Source: Gonium pectorale (lineage: Eukaryota; Chlorophyta; Chlorophyceae; Chlamydomonadales; Volvocaceae). From it: DNA of 64,000 bases. Positions 46,767 to 58,900 of this stretch are shown here, one piece after another. The translations under genes were made by a program, and so were the position numbers. Below the pieces are notes generated by a model. That model did not search any database. It worked only from the letters and a program-made list of their open reading frames with translations, and was not told the origin of the DNA. Position 1 is the stretch's first letter; every line of letters starts with the position of its first letter. The stretch is from contig LSYV01000068.1 in the NCBI GenBank assembly GCA_001584585.1, positions 285,159-349,158 on the forward strand. Direction: 5' to 3'.

Positions 46767-49700
46767 TCAATAGAGGAATGGTACAAATCGGTGAGCGGTC
46801 GTGCGTCAATCGGATGGTGCGATCGAACCCCACAGTGACACGCCCGCCCACCCCCCTCCAACCCGTCCCTCTCCGCCTCCAGCTACCAATTGTCACCCGA
46901 ACGTATGTGACGATGGCGTTTCTGACGACAGCAGGGTGTGCGCTGGAGGTGCGTCCCCCAGTGCCCAGGCCCGTGCGAGTTGCCGCGCTGTGGGCAGCCC
47001 CGGCCTTTTCGACCCTACAAGCATGAATCATCCATGGCTAATGCATGCAGATTATCACCCCCTTTAATGTATACTTCAACGCGAAGTTGGTGTTTAAAGA
47101 CTTGGAGCTGTGGCGGCTGATCACAAACTTTTTCTTCTTTGGGAACCTAGGTGAGGCCTCACTTAGAGACGTGGTGCGTCGGGAACCCCGCCGCCGGGCG
47201 AGGCCCCGGCCCCTGCAAATGGCTGCTGCTTGGCCGCCGCTGGCAGCTGCAGCGGCTATTTATGCGCTGCGGGTGTGCCGGTGACAGCTTCCTGCACCCT
47301 GCCTCCCGCTGGGGAATGGTGAGGCCGGTTGGCGACTGCCGGCGGGCCAGGCCATGGGTGGGCCAACTGGGCGCGCCGGGCTTCGCCGGGAGGCTTCGGA
47401 AGGGCGCTCCGTCAGCTGTGGTGCCGCCAGCAGGTGGCAGCTGCGGCTGCTGCGCGGCGGCACGGCGCAGGCAGGCTCCAGCCTTGCCCTGCCCTGCCTT
47501 GCGCGGCGGGTCGTCGGAGCGATGTGGGGTTCAGGCGCGGGCCTCGGCCGGTGGCTGTGAATCGTTCCGCGGAGGCCAATGTGTTGCGCCCAGCGTGCAG
47601 CCAGGCAGGACACGGCCAGGGGAGGAGCCGTAAAGGACGTGAGCCCGCCACGGAGGAGGGGCAACGGCCGTGCGGAGGCAGCGCGGCGGATGGCTGATGC
47701 CCCCCGCACGGCGACAGGGCCCGCTTTCCTCAGCGTGTGGCCTCGCTCCGCGTCCGTGCGCGCAGCGGCTCTGCGCCTCTGTTACGACCGCGCACCGGCA
47801 AGCCCGCACTCCGCCGTGCTGCCGGCGCCGCCGCTCGGGGGTCGCGACGACGGTGCATGCGGCCTGCTGGCGAGTGGCTCCGGGGATCTCGCAGCGCATG
47901 GGCGAGCGCTCTGTCTCCCCCCATCCCTTCACAGCTGCCTGGCTGCCCGCGCAGCTTGGGACGGGGAGTTGCGGACTGCCGCGGGCCCTCATGGTTTGGA
48001 CGATGCTGCTGGCCTGCACGGCTCACGCCCACACGTGGGCCACTTGGCCATCCCCATCAGCTGCCGGGCCCCGCCCCCTTTTACCGGAGGCCGGGACAGC
48101 TCCCGACAGCCGCCTTCGCTCTCCGCTGCAGGGAGACCGCTCATGCCCCGCCTCCTCCTCCGCCCCCCGACCCTGCCACTGCAGGCTTAGATTTTGTGTT
48201 CCACATGTTCTTCCTCATCAAGTACTGCAAGTCCCTGGAGGAGGGTGAGCGGGGAGGGGTCTGCGGAAAGGGTGTGGTGGACATCACTGTGCTGGGCGCC
48301 AGCAACATTGGTCCCGGGCGAGAGGGGGGAAAGAGGTCGAGGTAGAGGCGCGCGAGGAGGGGCTGCGAGCGCCCTTCCGCTGTGGAAGGACCGCCTCCTC
48401 CCGTCCGCCTGTGTTAGGGGTGGGTTGTGATGGACCCTGGGAGAGGGAGGGGGTATGCACCTACCGCTCGAGATGAGCGCTGGCGCTCAAGCCTCGAGCC
48501 TCGCGCCCCCGCCTCGACCCCTGCCTTGACCCGCCCCACGCCTCCGCTGACTGCGCGATGAACCCTCGCATCTCGACCCCCGGCCAGGCTCTTTCCGGGG
48601 TCGGTCCGCGGACTTCCTGTGGATGCTGCTCTTCGGGGGCACCCTCCTCACGCTCATCGCGCCCTTTGTCAACATCCAGGTGGGGTTGGTAGCGTGTGCG
48701 TAGATGCTTACTCTCGCGCGGCATCCCGCTCTATCCCGAGCCAAACCACTATCGGCCCGCACGATGAACGTCGTACGACAAGCCGAGCCGACGCTGGCGC
48801 TGTCCTCGTCTGTCGTTCCCGGATCCCCCTGGCCTAACGTCCATGGCAAGGGGCTGTCTGCTGCGGTCCCCTACCTCGGGGCGGGAGAGTACTGCTGAAT
48901 GCCAGCGTTCGTCCTGGCGGAAACGATGCCCTTACACTCCCCTTCCGCCGACACTTTCGGGAGCCGGCGAAACGAGGCAAGGACAGGCTCGGCCGCCGGA
49001 CTGGACTTATTCTGCTGGCGCCCAGCTCGTCGTTGTGTATTCTCCTTTCCCTTCAACTCCCCTTCCGCTCGCGCGCCCTCCCCTCCCCTTCCCCGCAGTT
49101 CCTGGGCTCCTCGCTCACGTTCATGATGGTGTACGTGTGGGGCCGGCGGCACCAGTACGTCAACCTGTCCTTCCTGGGCATCTTCAACTTCACGGCGCCC
49201 TACCTGCCCTGGGTGCTGCTCGCCTTCAGCCTCATGCTGGGCAGCAGCCCCGTGGTGGACCTCATGGGCATGGCAGCGGGTGAGCGGGGGCGAGCGGCGA
49301 GGGGAGGGAGTGCGGAAGAGTAGAGGTGGCCAGGAGCTGCGGAAGCGTTGAAGCCGAGAAGCTGGAGGGGGGAGGGGGTTGGTGCGAGGGAAAGGTGTGG
49401 GTAGCCTAATGGTGGGCTTCACGGGCATAGCGGAGGAGGTAAGGGACGAAGCCACGTGCGAGGCGGGTGGGAGGCAGGATGGGCCTTATGCACGTTGCTG
49501 ATGAGCGAGGGATGTAACAGGGGCGGGGATAGGGTGTGGTGAAGGAACGCCGACGCTGCAAGGCAATATCATGCGTGGGAACCCAGCATGTTTATATAAC
49601 ACAACACAACACAACGGAGCTGATTTCACGACTTCGGGTCCCCCCCATCTCATCGCTCCGACAGGCCACGTGTACTACTTCCTGGAGGACGTGTATCCGC

Positions 49701-49921
49701 GCATGAGCGGGCGGCGGCCGCTCAAGACGCCCGGCTTGCTCAAGTTGCTCTTCCCCGCTGACGACGTCGTAATTGCGCCGCCCATGGTGCCGCCGCCGGA
49801 GGCCATGGACGCATTCGAGCCGGCGGCGGCGCCCGGGGGAGGAGGCGGCAACGGGCAGGCGGCGGAGGCAGGCGTGGACGCGGGAGCGGGGCCAGAGGGT
49901 AAGGGACTGGTGTTGTTGTAG
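46767..49921 (+). CDS. Derlin, ER-associated degradation membrane protein
   Basis: Seven exons in phase, 259 residues: 46767-46790, 46883-46948, 47051-47150, 48185-48244, 48588-48679, 49099-49279, 49665-49921. Derlin hallmarks in order: EEWYKS|LPIVTRTYVT, FNVYFNAKLVFKDLELWRL, TNFFFFGNL, FHMFFLIKYCKSLEEG, SFRGRSADFLWMLLFGG, MMVYVWGRRHQYVNLSFLGI, FNFTAPYLPWVLLAFSLML and GHVYYFLEDVYP, then RPLKTPGLLKLLF. Derlins are rhomboid-like proteins without protease residues; they help extract misfolded proteins from the ER for degradation with p97/Cdc48. The initiator exon is missing from the model because the first visible exon begins after an acceptor (CTTGCAG). The C-terminus is a Gly/Ala/Pro tail; a possible donor at GAGG|GTAAGG means the last few residues could differ. 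Confidence 0.93.
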
Positions 49922-52731
49922 GGGAAGCGGGTTGCGGGCGCAGGGCTGAGGGCGGGGGTGGCTTCACGGGCTCAGGCTGCTTCGTCTGCTGAATCCTGCA
50001 TGAGGCAGGCTGTGTGTCCACACGCGCGCATGAGCGCTAAAATTTCATCCATCCCAACATTCATCCTGGTTGCCTGCCGGGATAAGCACGCCGGCTAAGG
50101 GTTGCGGGGAGCTGGTGCGCCTTGTGCCAGGCCCCCTCGCTCTCAACCGAATGCGTCCTGGCTTGGCCAGCGCCGCTGGCAGATTATGAAACCCCCTCGC
50201 CCCTCCTCGCCCTGCCCCATCCAGCACGGCAACGTCACGAACACGCGGACTGAGCGGACGCACGCAGCCGAGCCCGTGCGGCAGCGGCGGATGGGGCGGC
50301 CGGTGCAGGGGTGCGATGAGCTGGAGCAAGCTATGGCGGCTGTGACTGGACTCTTTCCCTCTTGGGGACGCCCGCCCGGCCGGTTTCCACTCGTGGATGG
50401 CCCCTCGTGCGGGGCCCGAGATAAATGGTGCCCACCTGGAGAGGGCTCGGGCCGCTGTCGGCGTGCTCAGACCGGCGGCGATGGCTTGTCTAGCCAGCCG
50501 GGCAGCGCCTTTCCGTAATCCGCCTGCTGGCAGGCTACCTGCGCCGGCAAGGTAGACGCAGCGACGGCTAGGCTGCAATTTTTATGACGTGCTGGGAGGA
50601 AGGGCACGGCCGGGCTGCAAGCGCAGCCGGGGCGTGCAGCAATAGAAGCACACAGTAATTGAGAACAGTAGCCTCAGGGTCGCTCTATTCTCGTTGCATG
50701 ACATTGTCGTCGGTAAGACATGCAGTGGCCAGTGGGGCATCGGAAGACGGCCAGGGGTTGGCGGCTGCAGATGCGCCCGTGGGCAGAGCAAGTGTAAGGG
50801 ACGCCGGGGTCGCCGGTGGGCACGGTCTTGTCACCGGGCCCTCCTGCAACGCGCACGTTAGGCTTGGGCGCTGTCCTGCCGAGCGCTGCGTTGCCCCAGC
50901 TGCCCCCATGGCGTTGGCGATACGCCGACCCCCGGGTCACCATGGAGTGCTCGTCCCGCTTACTGCAGCGGGCGCCTGCGTCATTGCGTCGTGGAGCATT
51001 AGGCGTGACTAAACTGCAGCACATGTTGCGTCCTTCCCTCGGTTCATGCATACGTGGAGCTGTTGAACTACTCATAATCATCGCGGCGACTGGGCACCTC
51101 ACCAGTCGAGTCATGGGGCAACCCGCACGTACGGGGGGAGAGGGGGGGGTTGAGTGCAGGATCGGCGGACTCGGGGATAAGGTCGCATTGGCTGATTCCG
51201 AAGGCCGTTGAAGACTCGTGGGTGATGGGTGCTGATTGGAGGTATTGTGGTGCGCCCGTCGGACGGGTACGTGGTATCCAGTGCGAGACTCCCTCGTCCA
51301 CTATCTGCAGCTAGGTGTTTTGCGGCACGGTGACGGATGCTTAGGTTTCTCTTTTTTTGTTGCCTGGAGCCCCTGGCCTTGTCGTTCCGGTCGCAAGAGG
51401 GGATTTCTTTGGTGTAATCAAAGGGCGCCACCCCCCCACCCCACCCCCTTGCACCTGCTCGGTATTGACGTAGCCTGCGTGGCTCGGCGCATGGGCAAGC
51501 CGTCCGTGCAGTGCCGCCTAGGTCGCTTCGCCCAGCGCAAGCTGGCTGGGGCCCGGACGAGTACAAATTCCGACGGCGACAGCCGGGCGGGAACACCGAC
51601 ACGCCGTCCTGGTTCCCATGCTCCACGGCACACCACCTTTCGACCGTAAGCCCCATAGGCGGGCTGGGCGCGGGTGGGCTGTGCCACCAACTTGCTGACT
51701 GCTCCGAGCTCAGGGCCGCACGTGGGGGGACCGCACAGCGGGCGGGTGTAGGGCCCACGGCGCCTGCTCGACGGCCTGTGTCGGTGTACGGCGTACGTGG
51801 AAACGCTACAACATCCCGCCGTTGCCATCAGTAGGCGCAGCACGGCAACGAGCGCATGCCTGTGGTTTTACACATTAAACGACTTACACCAACGCCAGCC
51901 CCACTCGGTCATGACATCATACATTGGCGAGCAATGGGCGCCAGGATCCGATTAACAGCTTTCCGTTAAGCGCACTGAAAGGGTGGCCGAAGCCCACCGG
52001 AGCCTTGATGGACTTCGCCCCCTCGCACGATGCCATAATGGCCCCCCCGCGGAGCCCCGTCCATCAGCGTTAAAAGGCCGAGGAAAACCACTCTGAGGCT
52101 GGCGCTCAGGCCGCATCGCATGCCCAACACGTGGCCTCCAGCAGCGCTGGGATGCGGGTGAGAGCATGATCTGGTCCATCCCTGCCACCTACACCGATGC
52201 ACGCATCCGTGCCGGCCGACGCCTGCACCCACAACACGCCGGCAAGCTTTCTCACGACCTTGCGCGCACCAACACGTGTATGCTGGTCATGGTCAAACGA
52301 CAGGACAGCGTGCTTCACGCAGGCACTCCCAATGCGGAGACACCCCTTGTGTGCACATGCCTCTCTGCAGCGAGCCCTTCGAGGGCGGCTTCGCACAAGA
52401 CCCCCAATGACTGCTCCTGCTTACATGCTCCTACACGCTCTGCAGATCGCCCATGTGGGCGTCAACAAACCTGCCCGCTGGAGCCCAATGCTAACTAAGC
52501 CGCTGCTGAGTATGACAACAGGTCACTACACGTCCATCGTGGGAAATACGAGCGTCGAGTGTTGGGCCTCCAGCATGCACCGGGTAACCAAGCGGCCCGG
52601 GAGACCAGGCTGCCAGCTGCGCCATGCAGCTCAATCGGCGCCGCGTGCCGCCACGCAACCCGCTGCCCTCTCCGCCCGTCCCGCCTCCCGCACTAACAGG
52701 CCCTAGATCCATCGCGCCTCCGGTAATGCGC
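49922..52731. other. Long intergenic stretch between convergent genes
   Basis: About 2.8 kb with no exon that I can defend. It contains both 3' UTRs; TGTAA occurs at 50793-50797 on plus. Frames such as 50674-51114 and 51111-51758 on minus show no motif and no codon pattern like the neighbours. Confidence 0.4.
52421..52425 (-). terminator. Candidate TGTAA poly(A) signal
   Basis: TGTAA on minus about 310 bases after the cofactor B stop. Confidence 0.35.
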
Positions 52732-54848
52732 TCATATTTCGTCGTCCCCGAGCCCCTCCTCTCCCTCGCTCGCAAACTCGTCGATGGGCGGGAAGTCGCC
52801 CACCTTGACCTTGTCCGGCCGCACGAAGCCGCCGTACCCGGACGGGCACTCGAAGAACTTGCGCCCCTTGACGCTCCCGTCGTTCTTGCCCAGCGGCTCG
52901 TCGTACCGCACGCCCACCCAGAAGCCCAGCGGCAGCCCCTCAACGCGCCCCACGAACATGACCTCGCCGCGCCGGTCGCCCGGGTCCACGGAGCAGCGCT
53001 TGCCCACCGAGATGGCCGCCGCCAGGTCAGCCATGTGGTCCGGGTCCTCCACCTGCAGTGGAGGGGGCACCAGCAGGGACGGGGGCGGGGGCGGGACTGA
53101 TTGCGTTAAGAATACTTCTCGGGAGCTGGGTTCGGGTCCGGGTGCAGCTGGTATCACTTCCGCCAGGTGGTTCCGGCCCTCAACGTATGGGGTCAAGGGG
53201 GTTGTTGGGAAGTGGGTCTGCCTGGTTGCGCCAGCACTGCGCCAACGTTTCAGTACGCTTGCAGCAGTACAGGGGAGGCCGGTAGGCGCGGGTGCAGCTC
53301 GGTTGGTTGGGGGGGGGGGTTGGTTGGCAGGCTCATCGGGTTGTGGGGATGCCGGGCTCTAAGGCCCGGGTCCTTCAACCCGGGGATATGTTCGCGGGGG
53401 CTACTGCATCGATAACAGGCCGGGTTGGCGGGCTGGCTGTGTGCGGAATCGCTCACGAAGCCTAGTCTTTCGTTCTCTGGCTGGCGATACAGATCGGCCG
53501 ACGGCCCCAGACCTGCGGCTCGCCCGCATCGTGGCCCGCCCATGCCTCGAGTGGGATGCGTCGTGGGACAGTGAGAACGCAGAAGTCGCATAAGTCCGGG
53601 TCGCAAGGCCCTGCACGGTGCCCCCGGAAGACCACGAGCCAGCTTGGTGCTGCAGCCCCTCGGCCAAAGCTCCACGGCGCCACCCGCGCGCCGCTTCCCA
53701 TGCCCCCACCTTGGGCGCTGGAGGCGTGTACTCGACCCCCCTCCGCCGGGCCATCTCCTTCTCCAGCGTCCACGTGGGGTCCTTGGCGAGCTGCTCATTC
53801 TGTGGGAGCCGGGCCGAGCCGGGACCGGCAGGGAGCGACAGAGGAGTCAAGGCTGAGCCCTCCGGCAACTCGCCGACCCACACCCCCCATGGCTCACTGC
53901 CACCCCTGCCACTGATTCCCACGCCAGCCCAACGCCCCTCTGCACTCCACCCATTCCCCACACTGCCCTTATCTTACCTAAGCCCCTGCACCCACCAGCC
54001 ACCCACCGTTCCTCATGCCCCATGCCCATCCCCATCCCGAACTAACCTCTATGCTTGCCCCCACTGGGCGCCCTGCCCACGACGCGTGTGGTGGTAGGCG
54101 CACGCGCATCTGCCCCTGCCCCCCACCGCACCTTCCACTTGCGGTACGTTTTCTCCCGCTTGTCGTACGCCTCATCGCTGATGCGGTACTTCTCCACCAG
54201 GGACGTGTCCTCCAGCCAGCCGCCCGCCGAGGCCGACCCAGGGTCGGAGTCTGTGATGTGCAGCGTGTAGCCGTCGCGCGGCGAGTAGAAGCCCAGCTTG
54301 CGGGTGTCCTCCCACAGCGTGGCCACGGCGGCGCCGGACTCGTCCAGGAGGGTGAGCAGCATGGCCGAGGGGCTGGTGCCGCAGTGGAAGGACAGCTTAA
54401 CCTTTACAGACTCTATGGTGGCCTGGTTGGGAGGGGCCGGGGGAGGGTTGGGAAGGCCTACTGGTAGGTTTTGAAGTAGAGAATAATTTAGGCTGCCTCC
54501 GAACGTCCAGACACGATTGTGGTCCCAAGGCATTGAGTGCGAGGGCGGCTGGTGAGCGTGCGGCTGAGCAGGCAATGGCATTCGTTAACGAGCCAGGCGG
54601 GCGGAAGTGTGTCGGCACGCCCATGCCATGTCGGGTTTCAAACCCCACAGCCCCACCCCGCCTTCCCCGCACACGAATAGATGACTTACATGCAAGTCCA
54701 GCCGGATCTCCATAAATTTAGCCTTCAGGTTGCTGTGCGTAATATGCAGCAGCACTGTAGAATCGGCCCGGTTGGCGAAACCGGAGTCTGGTCCCACGAC
54801 ATAAGCACGTAGGGCCTCCACGTCCTCGCGGTTCATGAACTGCGACAT
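52732..54848 (-). CDS. TBCB: Tubulin-folding cofactor B (CAP-Gly)
   Basis: Four exons, 54848-54690, 54422-54132, 53799-53710 and 53052-52732, join in phase 0 and give 286 residues. Residues ~10-115 form a ubiquitin-like domain ([55 protein letters not shown]). A charged helix follows ([20 protein letters not shown], then [13 protein letters not shown]). Residues ~194-265 are a CAP-Gly domain: [35 protein letters not shown] with the GKNDG motif at 235-239, and [15 protein letters not shown]. The chain ends in an acidic DDEI tail, as in other cofactor B proteins, which binds the tubulin-like C-terminus recognised by CAP-Gly. It is a cytosolic chaperone that, with cofactor E, handles alpha-tubulin. 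Size and domain order are normal. Confidence 0.95.
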
Positions 54849-55932
54849 GGCTGGCTGGGTCTGGAAGACCGCGGGTCGGGCCGCGGGCACCGGCCGCGGG
54901 TTAAGCGATGCGGGAACTACCTATGTTACGATGATCAATGTTGCTATGTGCGCAAACAGGGTGCTCGCTGGGGCGACAGACACGATGGACTTCGCGGGAT
55001 TGCAGGTAGTACACAGTAGGGATTAAGGGAAGCGAGAAATATTGGAAGGCAGTTTGGACTATGGTAATGACAGTCTGAGCAGCTCAAAACGGGGCAAGGG
55101 ACGAGCCTTGACCCGTGGACCACGACGCGCAATTTCTTGTTAGTGGAGTACACTGACAGCAAACAAGCAGACTGGCAGGTACTAAACTTTGCTATAGTTG
55201 CCCACTATTGCGTTTGTACACCGGCTCATCACTTGCCCATAGTTCAAACATAGGCCGCACATAGCGTGGGGTCAACATGGGCAGGGGCGCGGGACGCGGC
55301 CGCGGGAAAGGAGGATGCGAGGTGAGGCGCTGCCTGGAGTGCGTCGCGAGCTCATTAGAGCATCGCATCGTTCTTGGCGGTCCTTCCCTGTTGATCACGT
55401 CGTGGTCTTCATGGACCTGAAACGACGGATAAGCCGTGGAAGTTCTTGTGTGGCAAGTGCTGTTAGGCGGGTTTCGCTTGCGCAACACACCTGCTCTAGG
55501 GCATTTATGCGTGTCTATCCAAATTGCGCTTCGAACTTGTTTAGACAGGTGGACATCTTGGCAGCTTTGTGCCGAGCAAGGCCATCGGACGTGCCTCTGC
55601 GCATCTTCCCCTCAGGTCCTCTGCCAGGCCCTTGCAACTTTCAGACCTCCCTACTCTGCCTCACACGCATGCACATACAGCCAAAGTGGTTCCCCGTTCT
55701 CGAAGGATCGCTTGGCGGGAGGCCCGCAGTTGCTGAAAGCAGGGACCTTCCGGCCCCCAGGACATCGCACGACCAACCGCGCATACCCCCTTATCAATCT
55801 CCCGAGATCGCACAAGGCGATTGGCAGCATGCATTGCCCAGCGTCGGGCAATACATGTGCACACCGCTCCTCCCCAACCCCTCCCCGTTTCCCCGTTGCC
55901 AATGCCCCCCACCTGCCCAGTGCTTTGAGGCC
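54849..55932. promoter_or_regulatory. Divergent spacer, cofactor B / two-pass protein
   Basis: The two genes diverge from this interval, so both promoters should be here. An upstream exon of the two-pass protein may also lie here, because an acceptor-like CACCTGCCCAG precedes the chosen ATG by 12 bases. Confidence 0.35.
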
Positions 55933-58900
55933 ATGCACGCCTTTGCCTGCTGCGTGTGCATGGTACTCATCGGGGGGCCCATACTCATCGCCATCGGGGC
56001 CACCATCCTAAAAGCAGCTTCGCGCAACAACCGGGCTCGGAACATAGGTACGACACGCGGCAGCTGGGGCCGTGTTGGCGGTCGTGGCGAGGCGGATGGT
56101 AGGGTCATGGCGGCACTGATGTAGCGGCCGGACCTGGGGACTCAGGATGGGCTGGAATGCGGCTGCGGAGCGCCTGCTCTAGGAGTGGGCGCTGGCTGTG
56201 CCGTGGTGGCGTTCGGTCTCGGTAATGGCCGGGCCCTTGGCGGCTTGTCGCAGACGGCTTGTCGCATGCGGTTTCAGGTCGGCGGCTGCTAGCGACGGAG
56301 GTCGGGTGAATGGACTCGATTGTACCCTGTGGGTTTCAGCGACTGGGAATGCGGCACGGCTCGCCGCTGGGCACCGCGCATCGCTCCCGACAGAGCTCAC
56401 GACCGGCTCGCAACTAGTTGGGGCGGCAATCGGTTGTTCCCCTGCGCCTCAACCCAACTCGAACCCAGCACGCTCCCACCCGTACCCGTTCATGGCCATC
56501 ACGCCTTCCATAGCCGCCCCTGTCGTCCCCCGCTCTTAAGCCCTCACCCGCCCAAAGTCCACCCCCCTTTGTCCAATACCTTGTCGCTAGCCGCACGCTC
56601 TGCCCCTGTCCATCCCTGTCTCTCTGTCCCCTCCTGCCTTCCCTCTGCCGCCCCGCAGACTTTGTCCAGTCTGCAGTGTCAGTGTGGGAGGACCCGACCA
56701 ACCCGGCCGGCTGGCAGCAGTTTAGCCGGCTGACCCTGGTTGCGGAGATCCGGCCCGGACCGGGGCTGGAGGACGCCAAGAGGCCGACGTGCCCCAGCTT
56801 CACCGCGCCGCTGCAGGTGAGAAGCGGGAAGAGGGCAGCAGGGAACGGGGAGGAAGCGGTCGGAAAGTGCCGAGGGAGAGAGGGGAGCAGTCGGTGCACG
56901 GGGGTGTCATGTTGGTAGGGCCGCGCACGTCGCTGCAGACGGGGGGGGGGGACGGGCGTCGCCCTGAGGCAGGGCTGGGTAACTAAGTGGAGCAGTCCAG
57001 ACATGTGGGGTGGATGCGTTACTATGTTTTCATCTCGACCGGCTCGCTTGGGGCTGCGGGTCTGGCGGGAGGGGGAAGGACCGGAACGGGGGACCGAGCG
57101 CAGCTGGCGAGTGCCCAGGGGGATTTGAGGGTGTGCCCTGGGGGCAGGCGACCAGGGGAGTCAACAGCGCTCGACGGACGGATATCTCCAGCTGAGCCGT
57201 GGAGTGGAGCCGCGGCACGTCTGCCGTACACCTCGCAAGCTGCTCCGCAGTGAACGCGCCAAACCGCCCTGCCTGGACCCTCGACCCCGCACACACACCT
57301 TCCTAGATCATATGGAACACACCTTCCTGGCATCCACGCCACCGTCCCGCTCGCTCGCCCGCCCGCCCTTCCTCCTGGCCTCCCGCCCCTCCCACCCTCC
57401 CGTCCGCCAGCTGGACACGCGCTCAACCGACCTCTACCTGGACGAGGGCCGCCGCTTCCAGGGCGTCAAGCAGCTGCGCTTCACCCTGGAGGGACTGAGC
57501 TACCGGGAGTTCTTCCTGTGCGAACGACAGGTGGGCGGGCAGCGGGCGCAGCGCGGGCGAATGAAGGGCGGAGTCGGTGAGCATGGGCGGACGGCGCGCA
57601 CTGAGAGCATCGGTGGCTGGGCATTCTCGCGGTGCCGCGGGGCTTACGGGTGCCTCCCTGTGTTCGGTGAGCTCCCTGGGTACGACAGGGTACGGCAATG
57701 TGCGGTGATCGGGCGGGGGATGGGGGGTCGAAGTTGCTCCCCACATGACCTAGTCTGCGGCGCCCTCCCCGCTTAACGCCTCCTGCTGCCCACGGTTATC
57801 TCTTCCCCCATGCTTTGCGCGGTGTCCTCCCCAGGTCCGGCTGCTGCAGCAGATGCCGGGCAACGGAGCCAACAGCACCCTGGCGGTGCTGCCGCCGGCG
57901 GGTGGGTTGCCTGGCTGGCTGGAGTTGGGTTGGGGAAGGCAGGGGCTGCAGGAGGCAGGCAGGGGCAGGCGCTTTCATGTGTTCAGCAACAAGACACGTA
58001 GTGTGTCTCACTTGGCTGGGGCTGGGCCTGGAGGGTGACAGGTGCCTCGGGGTTGGTGCGAAAGGCTGCGCACACCACCCAAGCCGCCGGCCCCGGTCCC
58101 GGGGGGACCCGGGCAGAGGGTACACCTGTCCAGCCGGCCCCGTAGCCATGCATGGCGGGCCTCCTGGGAGGCAGACGTCTCCCCTCGCCCTGAGCGTCTG
58201 TCTTCCATCTTACTGCACTGGTTATTCGTCGGGCCTTCGCAAGAGCCCCTACTGCTCTTCGCAATCCATGAACGCCCCGTTGTTAACCGCGGCTCCCTTT
58301 GCAAGGATTGCCGTCGCTGCCTGCCGCCCTATTGCGTGCGCGTCGCCCTCCATGCCCCGTCCATCTCCTGCCCTCATTCGCCGTGCCCCTTCAAGCCCTC
58401 CCCTCCCCCGGTGCCCCCTCCCGCGTCACACACACCTGCAGCCGAACCCACCCAGGCCTACTCCATCCAAATAGACAAGGCGGTGGGCCCCCGCTCCTGC
58501 CCCACACGAAGCGACATGTGCAACGTGGGGACCAACTTTCGCAACTGCCGCTCCAACTGCGAGGTGCGGCGGTACAGTGTACGGGGACAGGTTACGGGCA
58601 GCGGCGCTGGCATGTATGCGGGATTGTTGCGACATAAGATCCTCGGGACAGGGCGGCAAGGGCATTGCCGGTCTTGTCGTCACACGGCGACTCCGTCTGT
58701 CAATTGCACGGACTCAATCCCCTGGGTTCCGAATAGTGTAACGGATTATCGTCCGTCGCACGCTACCATAGACCATAGACCATAGTGGCTTCGTCTCTGC
58801 CGGGCCCTGGTTCCGTCATGTCCAGCTCGCTTGCTAGGCTGGTAGCATTTCTTTGCCAGCCCAAGTCGTTTTCCACCGTCGCCGCCCCCGCCCTGCCGCC

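Noticed and set aside
46673..47026. ATG at 46673 as the Derlin start
   Set aside because: The frame does not join LPIVTRTYVT in phase and lacks EEWYKS, which is supplied by the exon at 46767-46790 in another frame.
50045..51843. Several 130-215-codon frames in the 50-52 kb gap
   Set aside because: No shared motif, no splice context and antisense overlaps; they look like chance frames in GC-rich DNA.
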